A stretch of DNA of 64,000 bases from Turritopsis dohrnii (GCA_027922465.2 BQMF02000014.1:310001-374000), one strand, 5' to 3'; shown: positions 45,763 to 57,667, counted from the first letter of the stretch. The notes: a model not told the origin generated them from the sequence alone. Translations and numbers: made by a program.

Positions 45763-46959
45763 TGCCCCCAACCGGATTTATCGTTTTAATCAGAACTAAT
45801 TTAACCCAAGACTTCATGGTGCTTTCTTGCATGCCTTAAGGCTGAAATACACGATAAGTTTAATTGGACCAATAAGTTGTATATAAAAAACTTATAAGTT
45901 ATAAGTTTAAGTTTACATTCTTGTTCATCAAAACTTATAGTGTTTACTCAAACATTGCATCAGAAAAAAATTAGAACAACTAGTAAACAACACTGAACAT
46001 AGAAATACGATTTCTATGACTTCGTATTTCTATGCACTGAATGAAAACTCGATAATCACTTTAATCAAGTTTTTATTCTGCGTTGATAAAGAGCTGTTTG
46101 TGTTTTTATCCTCAGATTAAAAATATTTAATCTGGTAATAACTCAAATGAGTAATATGTTCCTTTCATTCAAAACATAAGTCTCTAGAAGCAAAAATCGC
46201 TATTCAACAATAGCCACTAATTAGTTATAAGAGAAATAAATGTAATGAGTAATATTATCTTTTTATCGCATGTACCATAGTGCTTCAAATAAGCGCCCAC
46301 TCGGTACCCGGGCGCATATTCGAGGTATTACTGCATTACGGCATCGAATGCAAAAGACAACTCATTTTCTCTCAGGTTATGGAACAAAATCTCTGTTAAG
46401 ATTACAGGTAGGAAGAAACCATATTTTAATTTCGTGAAACAGCTTTTTAATCTTTTGTTTTCACCCGTTTGAATCGATGCTGCATATTTGAGCTTTGAGT
46501 CCTTAGGTCGACTTTGAACTGGTAAATGACTTACAACTGGCAACATGGACTATGAGATGAGCAAAACTAGAAGTGCATTAACATATTTTGTGAATTCACC
46601 CTATATTGACAATGGGGTTATCTGAACGTTTTTCTTTTAAATTACCGTGTTTAGGACATGTTTAGAGTATTACCAAATGGAAGTTTGAAGAACTTATTTT
46701 TGTCACAGAAATTAGTTGATTGCTAAAATAAGCTGGAAGACCAGCTACTAAATTACAATAAAATTAAGATAGGAGAAAAAGATTTAACTATACTATAGCG
46801 CTGTTTATCAATACGACTTCAAAACATGACTTTTCGCCTTGACCATAGACAGTGCCAGTAACCTAATGATGTAATTATCTCACAAAAATTTTCCCAATGG
46901 TGTGATTAGTAATAGACTCTCTTTCTAAAGCCTGGTTCAGACCTGTCATCTTTTAACAG
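45763..46959. other. non-coding gap
   Basis: AT-rich with an A/T-shuffled TTATAAGTT repeat near 45890. A pogo-like end is listed separately at 46282-46334. Edges such as GGCTGAAATACACG (45841) and AAAGCCTGGTTCAGACC (46927) resemble DNA-transposon ends but do not form a convincing pair. Confidence 0.3.
46282..46334. mobile_element. solo pogo-like terminal repeat
   Basis: On the minus strand it reads CAGTAATACCTCGAATATGC then GCCCGGG...GGGCGCTTATTTGAA. The CAGT..ACCTCGAATA start and the GCGCCC palindrome are typical of pogo-type ends. No partner is seen. Confidence 0.4.
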
Positions 46960-47085
46960 TTCGTGAAAAATAAAATTTAGGAATTGACAACCAAAAGTGT
47001 ACCCATGTTGTAGAGCTCAAAAAACTGATCAAAAAATGTATTGGATCGTTTCGCTACAACGAACCGTTACAGAGATGTAAAGATA
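46960..47085 (+). mobile_element. Helitron-like unit fragment
   Basis: CAGTTCGTGAAAAATAAAAT, then TACCCATGTTGTAGAGCTC, AAAACTGATCAAAAAATG and GGATCGTTTCGCTAC match the long-type variant seen at 34900 and 60190, then stop. Confidence 0.65.
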
Positions 47086-47429
47086 CTAAATGATAGAATT
47101 ATTTTGACTCATTATATCTTTTAAAAACTCAATTAATTCATCTTTCAAAACTAAATTAAAACTAGAAGCCATTAGGCTTGAACAATTTCCGCATCAGCCC
47201 TTGAGAAAATTGCTTTAGGCTAATTTTCAAGATATCTGAATGACTTGTACACTGACTTATAATTTGATACAGTCTGGAATTCATCAAATTACTCCCCTCT
47301 TTAATTTATTTAACTTAATCTTGACAGCTTTGCAATTCACTATGATGTTTCGGGGCCAGAAAAACAGTTCAGCAATATCTTACGCATGATGTTTATTCAT
47401 GAAAATTGAAGATTTTTCGAAATTTGGCC

Positions 47430-47872
47430 CAAATTTGGCCCAAATCGTCCAATTTTAGTCAAATCTGACAAAATGATTGACAAATTCGAAATCAGCGCCT
47501 TTCAAATGTAGTCCATGCAAAATTTCAAGAAATTTGAAGAACTTTCCAAATTTGGTCCAAATTTGGCCGAAATTGTCCAATTTTAGTCAAGTCTCACAAT
47601 GTGACTGCCAAAATTGAAATCAGCACCTTTCAAATGTAATCCATGCAAAATTTCATGAAATTCAAAGAACTTTCGAAATTTGGTCCAAATTTGGTCCAAA
47701 TTGTCCAATTTTAGTCAATTCTGACAAAATGATTTGCCAGAATTTAATTCAGCACCTTTCAAATGTAATCCATGCAAAATTCCATGAAATTTGCAGAACT
47801 TTCGAAATTTGGTCCAAATTTGGCCCAAATTGTCCAATTTTAGTCAAGTCTGACAAAATGACCGTCAACATC
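47430..47872. repeat. 128-bp tandem repeat, about 3.5 units
   Basis: The anchor CCAATTTTAGTCAA recurs with spacing 128, 128 and 129 bp (ends at 47460, 47588, 47716, 47845). Each unit also has ATCAGCACCTTTCAAATG, CATGCAAAATTTCA and AAATTTGGTCCAAATTTGG. One more partial unit reappears at 51385-51425, beyond the inserted transposon. Confidence 0.9.
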
Positions 47873-49184
47873 TCACGTCTGTTTCCTAAGCGGCGTTTAT
47901 TGTGAGCATGCGCAGTTCGGTAGTTCAAATTTCACGAGTTTTCATGATGGCGGAAAGTCTTTTTCGACGCCCAGCAAAAATGTATAAAAAGGCGCTTTTT
48001 CAGATGGCAAAAATCAATAAATAGATAAGCGTGATGTAAATGAAAGCTAGCAAGGAATATTCTGGGAAGCTCGAAGCTTTGTTTTCATCAGTTTACATCT
48101 ATAGAAGTTGGTGTTTGTGGTGCTGTTTCACACTTCAAACAAGTATAGCAAATTTTGACTGATTTTACCGTCAAATTTGTATTAAGGATTTTCATATGAT
48201 AATGAATTTTCCTGGCTTTGGTGTTGGGTTTTTCTAAAAGCCGAAAGAGCAAATTTTCATGTACAAAAAATTTCAAGCTTGTATCTGTTTTTTTGAAAGT
48301 TTAATGAAAGTGGATGTTGAGCACAAAAAACTCTTGAGGATCTTCATATTATTCTTTGTTAGTTTCAATTTTGGGGGATATTTCAGATCATTGAATAGTT
48401 TCACTGGCTTATATATGCATGCTAATACCATTTACAAACTGAAAAATAATTAAAATCTGTATCAAAGTAAGTGAAAGTGCTAATGTCTATTTTTAAACGT
48501 CTTCGTTATTATCAAAATGACCCCTCAGAGGACTAAGTCGACAGAAATGACTTGATCCTTAAGAAATCATCAAGAAAAGAACACATACGCATTATAAACA
48601 ATGTCGTCACTTAGGAAGTCATCTGTTATATATAAAGGGAAAAGAAAATAGAAAAGGAGGGGGAAACCTAGAAAAGGTTACGAAAAAACTCCAAAACATT
48701 AATATACCTTTTGAGACACCAAACTTGGTAAGAAAAAGCTAATAAAGCATGATTTACAGTCAACCTACCCAGACACAGAATACCTTGATACATCTCTTTT
48801 AAAGTAAATTTTAAGCGTGACATATTGTTTTATAAAGATTATCCATTCTTTTCATGAGAATTTGCAGAAACTCATACTAATATTTTCTGTTGATTTGAAG
48901 GGTTCTCTGATGGGTCTTTCCATAAAATGCATTTTTCAGTTCCTAAAGGCTTTACGAATGTCATGAACCTAGCTGTAATTTAAAAATGAAGGATCTTCTC
49001 TCACAGAATTCAATCTTTGCCCAGATGACTTGGGGGCTTTTATTAAGTGATTCTTTTTTATTAAGGATATTTTTATTGTAAGTCATAAGCATATTGTATA
49101 AAGAGACAGTTTTTTCTCCTAGCCTAAATGTTTATATGCAATTACACACAAATTGTAATCTGCCAAAACCTACCAGATTATATA

Positions 49185-49589
49185 CCTTAAGGGAAGAAAT
49201 TGTTTGCGAAAAAAATTTGTGCAGAACTTTCGCTCAAATCCTCAAAATTAAATTCCGTAAAAATGAATAAATATTGGTCATCCGCAAAAATAGATTCCGC
49301 AAAATTCTCCATATTTTTTATCCATAAAGAATTGAATTTTCACTTTGCTTTGCATATAAATACAAAACGTTTGAAAAATGATAAAGGAAAGAAGTTGAAG
49401 TTATTGAACATCTAAGGACTTATTACTCATTCGTCAATAACAATACAAGCAGCATCTGCACTTGCAAGAGGTTATTAAATTCCTTGCATCCGCAAAAATT
49501 AATTCCGCAAAATATGGCATTTTTGTGTCATTTATCCGCAAAAATATATTCGCAAAAATTTCTTCCACAAACCATTTCTTCCCTTAAGG
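49185..49589. mobile_element. MITE, CCTTAAGGGAAG family, copy 2
   Basis: CCTTAAGGGAAGAAATTG at the left and its complement with few changes at the right, TA-flanked. Subterminal TCCGCAAAAAT and AATTTTTGCGGA-type motifs are as in copy 1 (13117-13859). Confidence 0.7.
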
Positions 49590-50854
49590 TACACAAATGG
49601 GAACTAGGAGCAGAAATCTTTTTAAAGAAACGGTTGGCTAGCCATTTTCAACTCTTTTGATTAATTTCAATGTTTTATTTATATAAATACATAGCAAAAG
49701 CAGATATCTTATAAATAATTTATATTATGGGAGGTGTGTACAACTACCAAGAGTGCTCAATGGTATTCCAGAGCATGAAATATATTTATATATCAAATTA
49801 TACTGCATACCTAAAGTATACTTGTGCAATACAGATTTTCACATACTTTTAGTGTAGATTGGTGTTGGTGTGAATATAAAGCAATTATATATATGAATTA
49901 GAACAAGTTACTGGTTAGCTGAATGTCGTACACTACCAAAGTCTGTACATAAAATGTAATCTCAAGTTTTGAATAATTGGAGTGGGTGGGAAATTTCTTT
50001 GTGATTAATAAACAGGTTGGGTGGAATTTTTGCTCAAAATAAATAAATGGGGTGGGTGGAAAACGTCAGTGTTTCTATCTATATTATTGAAACTATGTTT
50101 CATGTGCTTTAGATTCTAAATGTAGATACAAGCTATTTTGCAATTATGTATGGTACATAAGGTACACATGAAAAACATTTGAAAAGTTGGAATTTAATAT
50201 CCTTCCCTTCCATACTTTTCTTCTTCTATTTTGTTGCAGCATTTTTGTTTATCCCTTCAAAAGATTTCAAGTATTTTGCAGAGTTATCGTGTCTGCTCAA
50301 TTTCCAAAGTTTTGGAGAGCAAAAACAATTATTTTTCAAATATTAAAGCATTATATTCAAAAACCATGTTGAGTCTTCTCAAAATCAAATCAAATCTCCA
50401 CCACCAAATTAAACTAAATTTGGATAAAAATTTTGAAAATTATTCAATTCTAATGAAAATTTATATTTATATAAGGGTTTAGATTTTCAATAGTCACCCA
50501 TGAAAAAAAGATTGCTCAATTTTAGTATATATATATGTGGAAGATCTCCTCCATCAAGACAGGTATCACCAATATGTGTTAGTAAGTTCAAATTTCAACT
50601 TAGGATCAGTTTGGTAAATATAAAAAAAATGACGTAGAGCTAAATCCATTGTCTGCCTGTATTCAACAGAAAGCACCACTACTTTCTTATAGCTAGAGGA
50701 TACTTCTACTACTAAGTGAACAAATTTTTGTAGAGACAGAGTTTTTGACTCAACGTACAAAACTTTAATGAATGGCCCGCGACAAGTATTACAAAAAAAG
50801 TTGGCAAAAAACAGGTCGGTCGGATGACAGCAACACCATAAGGTGCTATTTGTT

Positions 50855-50908
50855 TTAGGGTCAGGGTTAGGGTTAGGATCAGATACATTTAGAGAGGGGG
50901 GAGGGGGG
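50855..50908 (+). repeat. short telomere-like repeat and G-rich tract
   Basis: TTAGGGTCAGGGTTAGGG followed by TTAGG (50855-50877), then after about 20 bp a run of G hexamers (AGGGGGGAGGGGGGGA). It could form G-quadruplex DNA. Too short to be a telomere. Confidence 0.6.
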
Positions 50909-51381
50909 GATGCGAAAAGGAAATAGCGCCCATGAACGGGTGGGCCACAAAAGAGCTTTGAAAATTGAATAAAAAAACAGATACAACCAAGACATCTTAA
51001 AAAAGTATTAGATAAAAGATGGAAGAATCACATACACATAGTAGTATTTCAAGGAAAATTCGTTTTGTCTGCGATTTGGTAGGTAGAAATTCAGTAAAAT
51101 TTACATGTCGAACACATAATGTTTGTTGACAAAATTTTATTTTCTTCCTCGATTTTTCTTCAAAATAGATTTACGAATAACAAGTTCCATCATCAGGTAA
51201 TCATTTCCAATATTAAACTGGGTTAATTATTCTAGATTACCTATTGAATAACCTGAAATGGTAAACACAAGTAAAATTTGTGCCACCGCCATTTGCCTGT
51301 TTCTTCTCCGTCTCGAGTCTTGTTTCTATTGCGCATGCTCACAATAAGATTCGCTCTCGCCGCACAAGTAAACAGACGTGA

Positions 51382-51517
51382 TCTAAATCAGCACCTTGTC
51401 TAAATTGCTCAATTTTAGTCAAACCTGTCGTAAGTTCCTAGCATAGGCCAGTCATTAACTATTCTGAATAAACAAACAATCCTAAATCCGAACGGACTTT
51501 CCGAAAACGACGAAAAA
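51382..51517. other. end of 128-bp array and spacer
   Basis: 51385-51425 is the continuation of the 128-bp tandem repeat. The remainder is spacer, ending in the left target duplication CGACGAAAAA (51508-51517) of the next element. Confidence 0.6.
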
Positions 51518-52161
51518 CAACCTCGAACCCAGGGTCTCTTGCCTATTCGACATACGGATGGCGGCAAAGAAGGCCCTGGCGAACGCTGGTCACATGACAT
51601 GAAAATTACACAAAATCTGTGTAATTTTTATAAGAGGTGGCCTGAAGAAATTTTGTCTCGTGCATTCAGTTTTTTAGTCACATTACAACCAATATAGAGA
51701 CCAAATATAATTTGTCGAGTTCACTCGAGCTCATTTCTGCAAAACTTTAAAGTTGTTTACGTATTTCCAAGACTTCAACAGAATTCTGGAAAGACGGTGT
51801 CTCTGATTTGATAAAGATTTTATACCTAATCAAGGTTATTACATTCGAAAATTTTGAATGATAAAAGGGAGATTGCAAAATTCGTGTGGTGTTGTGTAGA
51901 TTTTATTTTTGTAACGAGCTGTGGTGTTTATTTTAGAGACACACAGAAACCATGTATAGAGTGGACAAAAGTAAAAAAATGAACAGAAAATTAAAACTTG
52001 AGTGTATTGAGGTTCAATCTTCCACAAAAGAAAATATAGATAACCAATAAAGGCACACAAAAAGTAAAAACAAACTATGAAGATAATAAGCAACAACAGC
52101 CAGGGTCTTCTTTGCCGCCATCCGTATATCGAAAAGGCAAGAGACCCTAGGTTTGAGGTTG
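51518..52161. mobile_element. Mutator-like non-autonomous element with 10-bp duplication
   Basis: Inverted repeats of about 70 bp: the left begins CAACCTCGAACCCAGGGTC and includes CGGATGGCGGCAAAGAAG; the right is its complement with few changes. CGACGAAAAA occurs exactly at both flanks (51508-51517, 52162-52171). Long inverted repeats plus a 9-10-bp duplication are the hallmarks of Mutator-like elements. The 644-bp body encodes no transposase; frames on the minus strand are TIR and filler. Confidence 0.75.
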
Positions 52162-52343
52162 CGACGAAAAACTGTGACAGAGATAGATACATAGATAGAT
52201 AGAACGTGTAAACCAAACAATTTCCTACGCTATAAGCGCGGAAATTGAATTAATACCATTCGTTATTGTGTAAAAAAACATCATTTTTTTCTGCACTTTC
52301 TTTCGTATAGCCATATTTGATCACTAAAACGTAAACAAACATT
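52162..52343. other. spacer with GATA-type microsatellite
   Basis: Contains GATAGATACATAGATAGATAG near 52181-52202 and AT-rich sequence similar to the filler of the long Helitron-like units (TAAACAAACAT). Confidence 0.4.
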
Positions 52344-52934
52344 TAATTATTATTATTATTATTATTATTCATATTTTATCAGGTTGGCTATTTCAGAAAA
52401 ATACAATTTCTGTTATCAATATAGGACCTGAGTAAAATAAATAACTAAAAATAAATTGAGGCTAAAACATACTAAATTATATATTAACAATAAAATCGTA
52501 AAAACATTAGTCGCAGCGAAAATCAATTCACAAATAGAATCAAGTATGAGAAGCATGAGAATGCACTTGAAAATTAAAATTGAAACTGCTTAGAAGTAGT
52601 TATCTCAATCCTTTAGTCAAGTCAGTGATAGCAAAGATAAGAATGACAAATAATTTAGTTAACCCTTCCTTTGAGTTAAATATCCAAGGCCAAAAAGTAT
52701 CAGAGTAGGAGAACCACGAACGAATTGGACGAATTGAAAAAGCAAAAGCAGTGTGTGAGATAAAGCATTATAGGGAATTAAGACTACAGAGGGGGAGTCA
52801 GCTCAATTACAGCCACATAGGTAGGAACAAATGACTAATAATTAAGTGGACTCCTCCTCTGAGTTTGGTGTCCAAGGCTGAGCATAGGCATCGAAGTATC
52901 AAAAGTATAGACTCATGCAGAACGAAAAATCTTG

Positions 52935-54829
52935 TTATGAAACATTAAAAGAATGCGAATTAATAAATTGCTTAAATTTACAAATTGATAGCTCATTTCT
53001 TGCTTGACTGGGAAGGCTGTTGTAGACAAGAGTTCTTTGATAAGTTGATGTTTTCTTGGCTGCTTCAGTTCTACATTTTGGTAACCTGAGTAAGTTGTTG
53101 TTTCCCCGGGTACCAATGCCGTGTGAGATCTTCTCGAAGGTCGTGTTTTCAGTATTTCGTAGGTATTTAAAAACATCAAGGGCAATATTACGTTTTCTCT
53201 GCACCAGGATGGTGGGCCAGTCAGCTGTTTTGATCGAGAATGACACCGAGATACTCACATGAAGTTGGTTCGTTGATAGGAGTACCATCGATCTGGATGT
53301 CATATACTTTAGTTGCATTTCTATTTCCGTATAAAATAAATTCCGTTTTGCCTATTTTAAGATTTAAAAAGAGGCAATTGTCCTTGATCCATTGGTTTAA
53401 AATTTCTGCTTCAGTGTTAATTGTCTTTTCAATAACCTCAAGAGACTTTGAAGAGAAGTACAAAACTGTGTCATCAGCATACTTGATAATAGAGCATTTG
53501 GAGAGACGATTTTGAATGTCATTTATAAGAACTATGAATAGCAGCAGACCCAAAATAGATCCCTGTGGGACACCATGCGTTATTTTCTCGGGTTTCGGAA
53601 GAGTTCCATCAAAATTAACGAATTGTTCTCTATTAAATAAGTAATCAGCAATCCAGTTCAGTTCCACACCAGTGATTCCATAAAATGGAAGTTTATGGAG
53701 GATACAGGAGTGGTTGACCGTGTCAAATGCTTTTGAAAAGTCCATATAGAGGACACCTGTATGTTGACCACGGTTCATGTTTTTACGAATATCGTCCGTC
53801 AATGATGCTACAGCATTTTTTGTAGACCGGTTACGACGAAATCCAAATTGATGACGTGTTAGGAGATTGTTCGTTTCTAAATAATCCGAAAATTGATTAT
53901 AGGCAAGTTTCTCAATAACCTTGGATAATACGTTAAGCACTGAAATTGGCCGCTAATTCGTAAACTGACGTTTATCACCAGATTTGTAAACGGGTGTGAC
54001 TTTCGCCCCTTTCTCTGAGGTAGGAAAAATACCTGTATTGAGGGACATATTTACCAAAAATATCAATGGTGCTGCTAGTTCTTCAGCTGCATCCCAGATA
54101 AGTGTGGCGGGAAGGTTATCAGGACCGGCCGATTTTGATCCACGTATGCTTTTAAGGACTTTCAATATTTCCGGTACATTCACAGGTCGGAATTTGAATG
54201 ATCTATTATTTGGGTTGGTAGTAGACAAGTATTTGTAACCATTGAAATTTTTCCAGGTAGATGCAGTTCTAGCTATTCGTCTTCCTACGTTGGCAAAGAA
54301 CGAGCGGAACGAGTTTGATATTTCAGTTTTATCAGTTCTGTTGGAGGAGTCGCACTGAAACGATTTACTTGTCTGGTTGTTTTTGTTCATAGAGAATGTC
54401 TCTTTAATCTGTTTCCAGAATTTTTTCGGATTGTTTCAATTTTCTCTGAAGACGAGTCGTGTAAAATTTGCTTTAGATTGTCGAATAAGATATGTTACTC
54501 GATTGCGTAATCTTTTATAACTGGACCAGTCATTTTCATTGTTGTTTTTTTTTGCAAGTTTGAGAAGATGTTCATTTTACTTTTTATGTCTTTTGTAAGC
54601 CAACTGTTTTTCTTTCCACGTACGCGTTTTCAATATAAGGTGCATGTTTGTTTATAATTGATGTTAAGTATGATTTGAATAATCTCCATGCATCATTGAC
54701 ATTGTGTTGAGCAAAACAATTTTCCCAGGGTGTTTCACGAATGTCTGTTTTAAATTGTTCTTTGTCATATTTACGATAGTCACGGGCGAAGATACGACGA
54801 GGAGAATACTTCTGCACGTGCATTTTGTA
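52935..54829 (-). pseudogene. retrotransposon B reverse transcriptase and C-terminus
   Basis: After the linker (KMHVQKYSPRRIFARDYRKYD), the frame runs through SKSAGPDNLPATLIWDAA, IFPTSEKGAKVTPVYKSGD, a TAG in place of Tyr in N.RPISVLNVLSKVIEK, FGFRRNRST, GVLYMDFSKAFDTVNH, THGVPQGSILGLLLFIVLIND, IKYADDTVLYFS (catalytic ADD pair) and CEYLGVILDQ. A frameshift and apparent deletion at about 53230 lead to WPTILVQRKRNIALDVFKYL and a C-terminus ending at 52935. There is a further shift near 54400-54580. The RT core motifs themselves are intact. Confidence 0.88.
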
Positions 54830-54831
54830 TA

Positions 54832-55735
54832 CAGTGTGTCCACCAGAAAGTGGGCACCTTGTTTAAAACACAAATAACTTTTCGAATTTTCAACAATACA
54901 ATGCGGTTTTTATACCGTTGGAAAGAGGATTTTTTGAGCTTTCCAAAAATATAAGTTGTTACTTATAGAAATTTCTATTTTAAAGAATATTAAGTATTTT
55001 TTGTTTCGACACGGTTGTTAATTTTGTAATGATCAATAAAACAGACTTTTAACAAGCAATTAACCTTTTGTTTCGATGAAACAACCGCTGTTGGTGGTAT
55101 TGTGCTAATTTTGTCACGAAACTTTTTGAAAAGACACAGACTTTTTTTCATTGTGTAAACTTACCTTAAAATTTTTATTATGATTTAATAATTTCATATT
55201 CCAAACGCATTGCCAAAATCTTTATAAGCGAGAAAACAAACTTTTTATGAAATTCATTCAATCATAAGAAGAAAGTTTCATGAGTCAAAAAGTTATGTAG
55301 CTGTTAGTCAGGATTTTAGACAACAGTTTCTGGGTAGAAATCCACCAACAAAAAGCACGGTTCAAAGTTTTTAAATCGTTGTAAAGGCGTTTTAGAAATG
55401 AAACTTCATGTTTAAAGCTTGTAAAAACGTTAAGTTTTCCTTGTATAAACGCAGCTTTATTACAATATTTTAGCTTTTTATGATTTCCCATGTTAATCGA
55501 GTCATTAACTCCTATTCAAGCAAGCGTTAATTGATCATTATTGATTTAATGTCATGGTTTCATGGTAAAATCAATTATATTTCCCGAAAAATTGTTTTTT
55601 CTATGAAAAAGGTCATATATTTAGAAAGAGCAAAAAATTTTCTTTCTGTTAATATAAAAATTGAAAAAAACAAGGACGAAAAACAAAAGATATACTTATT
55701 GAAAGTTAGGTGCCCACTTTCTCGTGGACACACTG
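54832..55735. mobile_element. Tc1/mariner-like element in retrotransposon B (904 bp)
   Basis: Ends CAGTGTGTCCACCAGAAAG and its complement with one change near the edge; the repeats extend about 28 bp to GTGGGCACCT. TA lies at both flanks (54830-54831, 55736-55737). Removing the element with one TA joins DLVGIV to YKMHVQK in the LINE frame. A 68-codon minus frame (55285-55491) might be a decayed transposase HTH, but I cannot establish this. Confidence 0.85.
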
Positions 55736-55838
55736 TACAATTCCAACGAGGTCGTGATCACTGAACGAGTTTGCGTCAACAATGATTTTTGCAGCCTTTG
55801 ATTCATTTGTTACTATAATGACATCAATTAAAGTTCTA

Positions 55839-56671
55839 GTGTTTCCCAGAGAATTTCGGTCTGAGATTTTAACAAGCTATAACTTTTCACACATATATCA
55901 GATTTTAGAGATTTTTACATCATTCAATAGCATTTCTTTCGAAAATTTTAAAAACCTATATTTTAAATAATTTAGTCCAACACCTTTGTAGTAAAAAGGA
56001 TTTCTTTAAACTGTCACGGTCATTAACTCCTTAATGGTTAATAAAAGTAAGTTTTCACGTGCAATTATTCTTTTGTTTATTAAGAACATGTCGTGGTGTT
56101 ATTGAACACACTAACATTATAATCTCATCACAAACTTCAAAATTGTGAGACGGGGGCTTCTACAAAAATTTTTTAACATCATATGAGCAATCTTTAGTTC
56201 CTACAAAAACTTTTCTCCACTGAGATCCAGAGTCTATCAGAGTTGAGAAGTAAAATTTTTGACGCAGCAAATAATCTTAGACAAAATCAAAATTTTATTC
56301 GCCACTCTTTATGACAGCAAGAGCAAATCGCTGTGTCAAGAGAAACCGAGGACATGTTGAGACAGCTTAAAGTTTTGTTTTTAATGACTCTTGTGTTTTA
56401 CAGTCACTTGATTTGTTATTGTTTTTGATAATGACCTTTGACAGCTGTTATTGAAAGATGTGTTAATTAACCATTAAGAAGACAATGGAATTTTTTCATG
56501 GTAAAATCCTTAATTGTTTCCAAACTAAAAGGTTTTGGAAAACAAAATGTATATTTTGAAAATCTATGAATAAAATCCTATCGAATGGTGTAAAAATTGA
56601 TGAAATCTGATATATGTGTAAAAAGTTATGAGCTGTTAAAATCTCAGACCGAGATTCTCTGGGACACACTG
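55839..56671. mobile_element. second Tc1/mariner-like element in retrotransposon B (833 bp)
   Basis: The right end is CAGTGTGTCCCAGAGAATC on the minus strand; the left is the degenerate GTGTTTCCCAGAGAATTTC. Inner arms remain similar (CGGTCTGAGATTTTAACA, CACATATATCAGATTT). TA is at 55837-55838 and 56672-56673. Removal restores TTKNSRTLIDVIIVTNESK in frame. Different internal sequence from the neighbour element; non-coding. Confidence 0.85.
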
Positions 56672-56673
56672 TA

Positions 56674-57667
56674 CTGTTCTTTGTTGTACGTGTTGGTTGT
56701 GTCACTAATTGCTTCAAGCCGTTGGTGGTAAAAATTGATTTTATTTCAGCTTTGTCTCTGGGGATGAGGTAATCGCAGTTTATATCGCCGGTAATAATAC
56801 ATTCTTTTGATTCTGTTAAAACTTTCTCCATCATATTGTCAAGTTTGTTGTTAAAATTTTTGTCAATATATTTTGAGTTTTCAGGGAGTTTATATAACGT
56901 AGAAACAAGTGCTAATTTAGATTTTGGGACAAAAATTTCCAGCCACAAAGTTTCTAAACCATTGACTTCAAGATCAGTTCTTTGTTGATATATAATGTCG
57001 TCTCGTCTATAACACAAAACTCCACCATGAGGTCCATTTGGGCGGTCCTTTCTTTCGATGGTATACCCCGGAATGTGGATTTGCATGTTGTTAACAGTGT
57101 TGTTGAGATGTGTTTCTGAAACACAAAATATATGTACTTGATGTGTTGAAGTATAGAGTTTCAGACTTTCCATTTTTTCTAGCAAGCCGTTGATGTTTTG
57201 GTGTACGATTTTCATTCCTCGTGTTTTCAGAAAAGCTTTAAATTTCTGGCTCCAGGCTTCTTGGAACAACTCTTCTTTTAACTTCCATACGAGAAAGTAA
57301 CAATAAAGACGAATATAGTGCGTTCACTCTAACTTGGATAATGTCCTTTTGCACGATCTGGTGGAAATTGAGCGTCAATTCCCACAACACTTAAAAGTCA
57401 TTGATCGTCTTTTGTCTTGATAAGGGTAGAAAAAGAATTTTTAAACTTTTAATAAGCGTTCTGTTTCATTACTTTAAGTGTCTGATAAAAATCATTAACG
57501 ATTATCCAAGTTAGAGTGAACGCACTATAACTACTTTCACTCTCCTCATAAATGCATTCCAAGCCAAAAGTACAGCTAATTCCATCATTTGTTATAAAAT
57601 TTGGCTTTTTTACTGTAAAAACAGTCAAAGTTATCAACAAAAGCGTGACCGCTTCGTACGCTACCAT
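56674..57667 (-). pseudogene. retrotransposon B N-terminus and APE endonuclease
   Basis: The N-terminus (57667-57530) begins MVAYEAVTLLLITLTVFTV, a hydrophobic leader, then ITNDGISCTFGLE as in copy C. After the nested MITE, the frame 57269-56674 has IVHQNINGLLEKM, CVSETHLNN, GPHGGVLCYRR, VSTLYKLPEN, CIITGDINCDYL and QLVTQPTRTTKNS, i.e. the Asn, Glu and Asp positions of an APE nuclease. The SDHD motif lies beyond the next insertion (NSFSDHDLVGIV, about 55770-55740). The 2A-like GD..PGP motif seen in copy A is not recognisable here. Confidence 0.82.
57318..57525. mobile_element. 208-bp MITE in retrotransposon B
   Basis: Identical inverted repeats of 25 bp (29 bp counting the flanking TATA), starting GTGCGTTCACTCTAACTTGG. 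TATA lies at both flanks (57314-57317, 57526-57529). It is palindromic enough to fold fully at its ends, fits a Tc1/mariner-type MITE, and is probably the youngest insertion in this locus, as the ends have no mismatch. Confidence 0.85.

Larger units (their letters stand above)
47873..51381. mobile_element. 3.5-kb inverted-repeat DNA transposon, non-coding
   Basis: Left end TCACGTCTGTTTCCTAAGC with GCGGCG and TTATTGTGAGCATGCGCA; the right end is the complement with a longer spacer. It sits inside the 128-bp tandem array, which continues on the other side. No transposase was found; the 64-83-codon frames inside are not recognisable. The MITE 49185-49589 is nested in it. Confidence 0.65.
52344..57667 (-). 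mobile_element. non-LTR retrotransposon B, with three nested elements
   Basis: Minus-strand copy of the A/C family. The N-terminus is at 57667, the endonuclease at 57269-56674, it continues at 55836-55738 and 54829, the RT lies at 54390-53221, the C-terminus ends at 52935, and the 3' UTR ends in an ATT tract (52344-52369). Insertions at 57318-57525, 55839-56671 and 54832-55735 interrupt it. The 3' UTR shows a partial internal duplication (about 52650-52730 against 52828-52900). Confidence 0.85.

Noticed and set aside
50855..50877. True telomere or chromosome end
   Set aside because: Only about three units, embedded in a transposon with sequence continuing on both sides.
55285..55491. Possible mariner transposase helix-turn-helix
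   Set aside because: The frame is short and lacks clear HTH or DDE motifs; kept as non-coding part of the TA-flanked element.
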